Positions 6,075 through 11,583 of a stretch of DNA of 15,140 nucleotides are shown in pieces (position 1 is the stretch's first letter; every line of letters begins with the position of its first letter). The stretch lies in contig CALAOB010000028.1 in the NCBI GenBank assembly GCA_937927445.1, positions 1 through 15,140 on the forward strand, given 5' to 3'. A program made the translations under genes and the position numbers. The notes below the pieces were generated by a model that was not told the origin of the DNA, ran no database searches, and saw only the letters and a program-made list of their open reading frames with translations. The stretch comes from an uncultured Oribacterium sp. Lineage in GTDB: Bacteria; Bacillota; Clostridia; Lachnospirales; Lachnospiraceae.

Positions 6075-7900
6075 TTCGTATCTCTGCCTCCCTTTAAGAT
6101 GCCATAGCCGAAGTGATCACAGTGCAGACATCTCGAGGACTCCTGCAGTGCTTCCTCCTCCGTCATCGGACACTCCATCAGCTTAAAATCACATCTGCGC
6201 TCATCTGCCGGACGCTCTACCATATTCACACGGCCGAGTGCCTTATGATCGTCGAAACGAATCGGCGGCAGAACGACGTCCGTCGTGATCTCATGGTTGA
6301 ATCCGAGGTATTCGTCAATGTTGGCGGCCGCTACCTTTCCGGCTGCGATCGCACGGATGACAGTGGCCGGACCGGTCACGCAGTCACCACCTGCGAAGAT
6401 GCCTTCATTGTCCGCGATATCCGAGGTATCGAAGGCGGAGATACGGCCCTGCTGAACCGGGATACCGAACTCGCCGAACTTGCCGGACTCGATGCCCTGA
6501 CCGATGGCCACGAGTACACGGTCTGCCGGAAGCAGCACCTCGTCCTTCGTGCTGTTCTTCGGGGATGGACGGCCACCCTTGACCGCACCCGGGATCTGTG
6601 GCTTCACGATGAGGCCGGTGCAGCGATTCTGTGCGTCCTTCTCGATGCGCACCGGTGCGTTCAGCTCGACGATCTCCACGCCGTCGGCGATCGCACCCTC
6701 GACTTCCTCTGCGAGGGCCGTCATATCCTGTTTCCGACGACGGTACGCAACCTTGACCGACTTCGCGTGGCAGCGGATCGCCGAACGTGCGACGTCCATC
6801 GCGACGTTTCCACCGCCGACAACGACGATATCCATGCCGGTGAAATCAGGGTAGTAGTCATCACCGATGGCACGGAGCATCTCCACCGCGGAGATGACAC
6901 CCTCGGCGTCCTCGCCCTCGATACCGATCTTACGGTCGGTATGCGCGCCGATGGCTACATACATCGCATCATACTGGCTGCGAAGCTCGGCCACGGAAAT
7001 ATCGCGGCCGATGGAAATATCGGTCTTCGTTTCAAAACCGGCGAGCTTCAGACCCTCGATCTCGCGATCCAGAATCTCACGCGGGAAACGATACGCCGGG
7101 ATACCATAGCGAAGCATGCCACCGAGCTGCTTCCGCTGCTCAAACACAGTGACCTCATGGCCCATGATGCTGAGATAGTAGGCACAGCTCAGACCGCTCG
7201 GACCACCGCCGATGACGGCCACACGCTTGCCGGTCGCCGGCATTCGCTTCGGTGCAGGGATGGTGTCCTCATGCTCGACCGCGAAGCGCTTCAGTCCGCG
7301 GATGTTGATCGGATCGTCCACGAGCGTACGACGGCAGCGAACCTCACACGGATGCTCACAGATGAGACCGCAGGTCGCCGGCATCGGGTTATCCTTACGG
7401 ATCAGCTGCACCGCGTCCTCATAACGCCTGTCATGGATGAGGGCAATGTAGCCAGGGATGTCCACATGTGCCGGGCACTGCCATACACATGGCACCGGCT
7501 GGCTGTGCATGCTCTTGCAACGGCCGTGCTTGATATGCTCTACATAATCATCGCGGAAGCCGCGCAGTCCCTCGAGCACCATACGTGCCGCCTCGGAACC
7601 GATCGCACAGTCCGCCGACATATAGATACTCTCTGCCGTGTCCTCCAGCACCTTCAGGGTAAACATGTCCGCCGTACCATCCAGCACCTGGCCGATCAGT
7701 GCTTCCAGCTGGCCGAGACCGACACGGCATGGTGTGCACTTACCGCAGGACTGGGCATGGCAGAGATGCAGAAATGAAGACGCGAGATCTACAGGGCAGA
7801 GTCCCGGCTGTGCCGCCTGAACGCGGCGCTCGAGATCCTTGTAGAGAGACTCCACCGTTTTCTCGGCTTCATTCTTCGTAAAAATGGTCAATCTACTCAT
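6068..7900 (-). CDS. NuoF C-terminal domain fused to GltD/NfnB-type FAD/NAD(P) oxidoreductase (hydrogenase partner)
   Basis: This 610-residue protein is predicted to pass electrons between a pyridine nucleotide and HydA. Residues 1-125 resemble only the C-terminal [4Fe-4S] domain of NuoF/HydB: SCGKCTPCRVG (Cys52, 55, 58) and Cys98; the FMN/NADH-binding part is absent. Residues 128-210 are the GltD/DPYD-type iron-sulfur domain (Cys138, 142, 177, 181, 185, 189). An FAD Rossmann motif GGGPSG (231-236), a nucleotide motif GGGNVAMD (362-369) with Arg387-389, and the closing GGDCVTGPATVIRAIAAGK follow. Arginines after that second glycine motif contact the 2'-phosphate in GltD, so NADPH is a reasonable guess. 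A further CxxC (591-594) lies near the end. AAAGGA is 8 nt before the ATG. No NuoE-like gene accompanies it. Confidence 0.93.
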   Translation of the reverse strand: MSRLTIFTKNEAEKTVESLYKDLERRVQAAQPGLCPVDLASSFLHLCHAQSCGKCTPCRVGLGQLEALIGQVLDGTADMFTLKVLEDTAESIYMSADCAIGSEAARMVLEGLRGFRDDYVEHIKHGRCKSMHSQPVPCVWQCPAHVDIPGYIALIHDRRYEDAVQLIRKDNPMPATCGLICEHPCEVRCRRTLVDDPINIRGLKRFAVEHEDTIPAPKRMPATGKRVAVIGGGPSGLSCAYYLSIMGHEVTVFEQRKQLGGMLRYGIPAYRFPREILDREIEGLKLAGFETKTDISIGRDISVAELRSQYDAMYVAIGAHTDRKIGIEGEDAEGVISAVEMLRAIGDDYYPDFTGMDIVVVGGGNVAMDVARSAIRCHAKSVKVAYRRRKQDMTALAEEVEGAIADGVEIVELNAPVRIEKDAQNRCTGLIVKPQIPGAVKGGRPSPKNSTKDEVLLPADRVLVAIGQGIESGKFGEFGIPVQQGRISAFDTSDIADNEGIFAGGDCVTGPATVIRAIAAGKVAAANIDEYLGFNHEITTDVVLPPIRFDDHKALGRVNMVERPADERRCDFKLMECPMTEEEALQESSRCLHCDHFGYGILKGGRDTKW

Positions 7901-7959
7901 ATTCTATGTCCTTTCAAAAATTGATACTCCATCCTTCGCCCAAGGATACAATTGTGTAA

Positions 7960-7968
7960 ATTATAGCA
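7960..7968 (-). promoter_or_regulatory. Extended -10 promoter of the hydrogenase operon
   Basis: Minus strand reads TGC-TATAAT (7968-7960). No convincing -35 box is present, but a TGN extension compensates in sigma-A promoters. An imperfect inverted repeat, TTGTGTAAA (7952-7960) and TTCATACAA (7971-7979), brackets the -10 box. It resembles Rex half-sites loosely, but the spacing (10 nt) is wrong for a canonical Rex box. Confidence 0.65.
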
Positions 7969-8096
7969 TATTCATACAAATAACTGAGGTATATGATTGA
8001 TATTTTATATTTATTGGTGCACAGAACACTAGACGTTCACCTATACCGAAGTCAGTTTTCCCATAAAATCATCGTGGTATATTTTTCATCTTTGGT

Positions 8097-8279
8097 TATA
8101 ATAGGAGAGATATGCTCACATATAATAAAGTAGTGCCAGCTTCACAGCGTGAGAGCGCTGTAGAGCGCATGTATCGTTTCATATGCTCGTGGATTGAAGC
8201 ATATACCCGACACACAGGCGGTCTGAAGCGATGTTTTTTCAGCACTATCTTTATTTAACAGAAAGGATTTTTCAATCAT
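8097..8279 (+). promoter_or_regulatory. Probable promoter and leader region of the MATE-iadA-acyP genes
   Basis: TATAAT at 8097-8102 is a good -10 box, with a weak TGGTAT 16 nt upstream. The transcript from about 8109 would carry about 170 nt before the MATE start. Within it, two stems cannot form together: ACAGCG/CGCTGT (8144-8149 with 8156-8161) and GCGCT/AGCGC (8155-8159 with 8164-8168). A third pairs ATATGC/GCATAT (8181-8186 with 8199-8204). No hairpin directly precedes the T6 tract at 8233-8238. The remainder of the gap (7970-8096) is A/T-rich with no clear feature. Confidence 0.4.
8112..8258 (+). CDS. Possible 48-codon leader ORF upstream of the MATE gene
   Basis: An ATG at 8112 opens 48 codons ending at TAA 8256-8258, close to the MATE ribosome binding site. 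AGGAG (8103-8107) lies 4 nt before the ATG. If the TATAAT at 8097-8102 is the true -10 box, this site would be barely transcribed and the ORF would be leaderless. The product has no recognisable domain and no membrane segment. It overlaps the alternative hairpins, as a translated attenuator would, but chance is a fair explanation. Confidence 0.2.
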   Translation: MLTYNKVVPASQRESAVERMYRFICSWIEAYTRHTGGLKRCFFSTIFI

Positions 8280-9647
8280 ATGATGCAGACAAAAACACAG
8301 GACATGGGCAGCGGCAGCATCCCGAAGCTGCTCGCCCAGCTCGCGATCCCGGCCGTCGTCGCCCAGATCGTCAACCTCCTCTATAATATCGTCGACCGTA
8401 TCTACATCGGTCACATGGCAGACGTCGGTGCCAACGCACTGACCGGCATCGGCCTCTTCACGCCGATTCTCATGCTGATCAATGCCTTCGCCATGCTGGC
8501 GGGTGCCGGCGGAGCACCGCGTGCCGCGATTTCGATGGGGGCGAAGGACCATGCGACGGCGGAGAAGATCGTCGGTAACTGTTTCGCCATCCTGATGCGC
8601 TTCGCCCTCGTGCTGACCATCGTGTTTTATGCGCTCGCACCGACCCTGCTTCGCCTCTTCGGTGCCAGTACGGTCACACTGCCGTATGCACTGGCCTATG
8701 CCCGCATTTACATCCTCGGCACGGTCTTCGTGATGATCGTGCTCGGCATGAACCCCTTCATCACGACCCAGGGCTTCGCAAAAATCAGCATGCTGACCAC
8801 CGTGATCGGCGCGGTCATCAACATCATCCTGGATCCGATTTTCATCTTCGTCCTGGGGATGGGCGTGCAGGGCGCGGCACTCGCCACGGTGCTGAGCCAG
8901 TCGGTCGGCGCCGTCTGGATCCTCCGCTTCCTGACCGGAAAGCAGACCCTTCTACACCTTCGCAGGGCAAATATGAAGCTCGCCCCGAAGATCATCCTGC
9001 CGTGCCTGAGCCTCGGCATCTCCACCTTCGTGATGCTGTCGACCGAGAGCCTGCTCTCGATTAGCTTCACCTCCAGCCTCGCGCGCTACGGCGGGGATGT
9101 GGCGGTCGGCGCGATGACGATCATCACCAGCGTCAGCCAGCTCGCGACACTGCCGCTGCAGGGCATCTGTCAGGGCGGCCAGCCGATCATCAGCTACAAC
9201 TTCGGTGCGGGCAATGCAGACCGCGTGAAGAAAGCATTCGCCGCACAGTTTACGGCCTGCTTCAGCTATGCGACCCTGTTCTGGGCGATCGTCATGCTGA
9301 AGCCGCAGTTCTTCGCCGGCATCTTCACCAGCAATATGGAGCTTCGCAGCTATACCTCCTGGGCGCTCCGCATCTACATGGCCGGCATCTTCGCTTTCGG
9401 CGCACAGATCGGATGCCAGCAGAGCTTCATGGCGCTCGGCCAGGCGAAGATCAGCCTGCTGCTTGCCTGCCTCCGGAAGATCGTCCTGCTGATCCCGCTC
9501 ATCCTGATCCTGCCGCATTTCCTGTCAAATCAGGTCTTCGCCGTGTTCCTCGCAGAGCCGGTGAGTGATCTCATCGCTGCCATCGTCACCACCAGCTGCT
9601 TCCTGCTGAAATTTGATGGCATCCTGAAGAAGGGCAGGACGAAATAA
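8280..9647 (+). CDS. MATE family multidrug/sodium (or proton) antiporter
   Basis: This is an inner-membrane exporter of the MATE family, DinF/MepA-like branch, 455 residues with about twelve hydrophobic segments, the usual size. The first helix contains IPAVVAQIVNLLYNIVDRIYIGH, where family members have the Asn and Asp of the cation pathway. The second half repeats the fold with the characteristic LQGICQGGQPIISYNFGAGN stretch. The substrate is unknown; typical substrates are cationic drugs, dyes or metabolites. The start is ATG 8280 or ATG 8283. The nearest purine-rich site AAAGGA (8262-8267) is 12-15 nt away, unusually far, which hints at controlled or weak translation. The gene to the right begins 32 nt later and is likely co-transcribed. 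Confidence 0.95.
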   Translation: MMQTKTQDMGSGSIPKLLAQLAIPAVVAQIVNLLYNIVDRIYIGHMADVGANALTGIGLFTPILMLINAFAMLAGAGGAPRAAISMGAKDHATAEKIVGNCFAILMRFALVLTIVFYALAPTLLRLFGASTVTLPYALAYARIYILGTVFVMIVLGMNPFITTQGFAKISMLTTVIGAVINIILDPIFIFVLGMGVQGAALATVLSQSVGAVWILRFLTGKQTLLHLRRANMKLAPKIILPCLSLGISTFVMLSTESLLSISFTSSLARYGGDVAVGAMTIITSVSQLATLPLQGICQGGQPIISYNFGAGNADRVKKAFAAQFTACFSYATLFWAIVMLKPQFFAGIFTSNMELRSYTSWALRIYMAGIFAFGAQIGCQQSFMALGQAKISLLLACLRKIVLLIPLILILPHFLSNQVFAVFLAEPVSDLIAAIVTTSCFLLKFDGILKKGRTK

Positions 9648-9679
9648 GCAAGCGTAATTCTGAAGAAAGAGGGTAAGAT

Positions 9680-10837
9680 ATGAAATTATTAAAAAATGCC
9701 AATGTTTACACACCAGCGCCGCTCGGGAAACAGGATGTCCTGATCGAGGGAGAGAAGATTCTCCGCATCGCGGAGGAGATCCGAGGCTATGAGGGGCTTC
9801 CGGACGTCGAGGTCTATGATCTCGCGGGAAAGACCCTCGTACCGGCCTACATCGATCTGCATGTCCACATCACGGGTGGCGGTGGTGAGCAGGGGCCGGC
9901 TTCCCGCGTACCGGAGTCCACGCTCAGCACCTTTTTCAAGAACGGTATCACCACTGTCGTCGGGCTTCTGGGCACCGATGGCATCACGCGAAGCCTCGAG
10001 AACCTGGTGGCGAAGGCCCGTGCACTGACCGAGGAAGGCATGACGGTGTATACATTAACCTCGTCCTATGGCTACCCGCCGACGACGATCACCGGAAGCG
10101 TCGAGCGGGATATCGTCCTGATTCCACCGATGATCGGCGTGAAGGTCGCGGTATCCGATCACCGAAGCTCGAATCCGGGCGGAGAGGAGCTGATCGCACT
10201 GGCGACGGCTGCACGTCGCGCCGGGCTGTTAAGCGGCACACCGGGGCTCGTGACGATGCATATGGGCAGCGGAAAGGCGACGCTGGATCCGATTTTCTAT
10301 GTGCTGGATCACTCGGATGTACCGGCGAAGAACCTGCTCCCGACGCATATGCTGCGCTCACCGGAGCTGATCGACGCGGGCGTGGCGCTCGTGAAGCGGG
10401 GCGGCTACATCGACTGTACCGCCGGCTCGGATGATGTGGCGGTGGAAGAGGATGCCGCGAAGCTCTTTGACTTACTGCACCGCGAGGGTGTGGATCCGGA
10501 TCATGTGAGCCTGTCGAGTGATGCCTACGGAAGTCAGCCGCGCTTTAATGAAGCAGAGGAGTGCGTGGGACTGACCTACGCGTCGCCGAAGTACCTGCAC
10601 AAAACCATCCAGGCACTGGTGCGCATGGGCATGCCGCTCGAGCAGGCCCTGAAGCTCCTGACGACCACACCGGCGACCCTGCTCGCGCAGGATGGCCGAA
10701 AGGGCTGCATCGCCGCAGGCGCAGACGCAGATCTCCTCGTACTGGATGAGAATCTCGAGATCGATAGTCTCTTCGCGAGAGGACAGCTCGCGCTGTGGCA
10801 GAAGGGTGTGCGGATGAAGGGCAGGTTTGAGGAATAA
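9680..10837 (+). CDS. iadA: Isoaspartyl dipeptidase (beta-aspartyl peptidase)
   Basis: This amidohydrolase cleaves beta-aspartyl (isoAsp) dipeptides that arise from protein ageing and turnover, releasing aspartate. The 385-residue length fits. The binuclear metal site is complete: His61 and His63 in DLHVHITGGGGE, Lys155 in IGVKVAVSDHRS (the lysine carboxylated in E. coli IadA), His194 in MHMG, His223 in PTHMLR, and Asp281 in SSDAYGSQP. Glu70 after the glycine run matches the substrate-amine ligand of IadA. AGAGGG (9668-9673) is 6 nt before the ATG. It lies between a MATE exporter and an acylphosphatase gene whose ribosome binding site overlaps the iadA stop codon, so the three form an operon. 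Confidence 0.96.
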   Translation: MKLLKNANVYTPAPLGKQDVLIEGEKILRIAEEIRGYEGLPDVEVYDLAGKTLVPAYIDLHVHITGGGGEQGPASRVPESTLSTFFKNGITTVVGLLGTDGITRSLENLVAKARALTEEGMTVYTLTSSYGYPPTTITGSVERDIVLIPPMIGVKVAVSDHRSSNPGGEELIALATAARRAGLLSGTPGLVTMHMGSGKATLDPIFYVLDHSDVPAKNLLPTHMLRSPELIDAGVALVKRGGYIDCTAGSDDVAVEEDAAKLFDLLHREGVDPDHVSLSSDAYGSQPRFNEAEECVGLTYASPKYLHKTIQALVRMGMPLEQALKLLTTTPATLLAQDGRKGCIAAGADADLLVLDENLEIDSLFARGQLALWQKGVRMKGRFEE

Positions 10838-10847
10838 GAGGTCGTGT

Positions 10848-11123
10848 ATGAGTGAATCCATCATAAGAAAACACATCTATTTTTCTGGAGATGTCCAGGG
10901 CGTTGGTTTCCGTTTTCGCTCCTACTACATCGCGCAGTCACTGGGTCTCACCGGCTGGGTAGAAAATATGTGGGACGGCCGCGTAGAGATGGAAGTCCAG
11001 GGAACAGAAAACGCGATTCAGGAGCTGCTGGTCCGCATCCGGCAGCAGCGCTGGATCGACGTGACCGATGTCGAGATGAGTGATATTCCGTGCGTAGAAG
11101 AGAGCGGATTTCATATACGGTAA
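10848..11123 (+). CDS. acyP: Acylphosphatase
   Basis: This small cytoplasmic enzyme hydrolyses acyl phosphates such as acetyl phosphate or carbamoyl phosphate; predicted 91 residues, the standard size. The signature GDVQGVGFR (14-22) carries the phosphate-binding loop and the catalytic Arg22. GWVENMWDGRVEMEVQG contains catalytic Asn40. The start at 10848 is preferred because AAGAGG (10836-10841) lies 6 nt upstream. An upstream TTG at 10827 would lie inside iadA without a ribosome binding site. The last codons and stop sit in the 5' arm of a long hairpin (11119-11167). It is the last gene of the MATE-iadA-acyP unit. Confidence 0.95.
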   Translation: MSESIIRKHIYFSGDVQGVGFRFRSYYIAQSLGLTGWVENMWDGRVEMEVQGTENAIQELLVRIRQQRWIDVTDVEMSDIPCVEESGFHIR

Positions 11124-11167
11124 CCGTTCAGCCGGGGTGAGGAAGTCACTCCGGCTGAACGGTTACC
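11119..11167 (+). repeat. 22-bp hairpin covering the acyP stop codon
   Basis: Bases 11119-11140 pair with 11146-11167 (one G-T pair, 5-nt loop GGAAG). There is no T-run after it, so it is not a standard intrinsic terminator. It may block 3' exonucleases or act as a factor-dependent or U-less terminator. Its middle (CGTTCAGCCGG...CCGGCTGAACG, 11126-11161) recurs with small changes at 11467-11502. Confidence 0.8.
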
Positions 11168-11206
11168 ATCTCCCCGAAATAAAAATATTTTCTTTTAATA
11201 ATACGG

Positions 11207-11235
11207 TTGACAAAGCAATATTTATTTTATAGAAT
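11207..11235 (+). promoter_or_regulatory. Consensus promoter of an orphan RNA
   Basis: TTGACA (11207-11212), a 17-nt A/T-rich spacer, then TAGAAT (11230-11235). This is the strongest promoter in the window, yet no protein gene follows on this strand before a terminator. Confidence 0.88.
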
Positions 11236-11241
11236 AAAGAC

Positions 11242-11445
11242 AACAAAAGAAGAGATGCGATGGCGATGCTTCATCAATTCAATTCTTAACTCAGTGTAAT
11301 GCAGATGGTAGAAAGTCATAGGCGATGCTTCAATGATTCGAGATCTGCATTTAAAATTAAAGGGAGGGTAGCCCGATGGGATACAGAAACCCGAATGATC
11401 AGTGAGGCCCCAGTACTAGTGAAGATGACCTGGTACTGGGGTTTT
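11242..11445 (+). ncRNA. Candidate structured non-coding RNA (about 200 nt)
   Basis: The unit runs from the TTGACA/TAGAAT promoter to an intrinsic terminator (12-bp stem 11408-11419 with 11430-11441, then TTTT). No ORF inside has a ribosome binding site or family signature. A long-range stem AATGCAGAT/ATCTGCATT (11298-11306 with 11343-11351) encloses AGTCAT/ATGATT (11314-11319 with 11333-11338). The 12-mer GGCGATGCTTCA occurs twice, at 11262-11273 in a smaller hairpin and at 11321-11332 in the apical loop. A GGG/CCC-rich segment (11362-11393) follows. It is not a tRNA, tmRNA, SRP RNA or RNase P that I recognise. Its size and host group would suit a raiA-type or other Clostridial large RNA, but I could not confirm any family. 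Confidence 0.65.
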
Positions 11446-11465
11446 GCGTTGCCTGTTTTTATTAT

Positions 11466-11507
11466 ACGTTCAGCCGGAGATGCAGAAGTCCCCGGTTGAA
11501 CGTTTTT
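11466..11507 (+). terminator. Second terminator after the orphan RNA
   Basis: A 12-bp stem (11466-11477 with 11492-11503, one G-T pair, 14-nt loop) is followed by T (11503-11507). It may catch read-through from the RNA terminator at 11408-11445. It is a diverged copy of the hairpin at the acyP stop. Confidence 0.8.
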
Positions 11508-11516
11508 CTATGTTTA

Positions 11517-11550
11517 AAAAAGGCACCCTCCGAGTGGAGAGTGCCTTTTT
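11517..11550. terminator. Terminator of the surface flavoprotein gene (bidirectional shape)
   Basis: Stem GGCAC-CTCC/GGAG-GTGCC (11522-11531 with 11536-11545, one mismatch, 4-nt loop), extended by A-run 11516-11521 and T-run 11546-11550. On the minus strand it ends in six T, 34 nt beyond the flavoprotein stop. The plus strand also ends in five T. Confidence 0.88.
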
Positions 11551-11583
11551 AAACCTTACGGTTTACATATTTTGTGTTCTGCC

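Noticed and set aside
6113..7777. 554-codon open frame antisense to the NuoF/GltD fusion gene
   Set aside because: It is a mirror frame of a gene with clear cofactor motifs and shows no recognisable domain.
7952..7979. Canonical Rex operator at the hydrogenase promoter
   Set aside because: The half-sites are degenerate and spaced 10 nt rather than 4; kept only as an unassigned inverted repeat.
11299..11499. 66-codon frame in the orphan RNA region
   Set aside because: It runs through both the RNA terminator and into the second hairpin, has no ribosome binding site, and its start lies in a paired stem.
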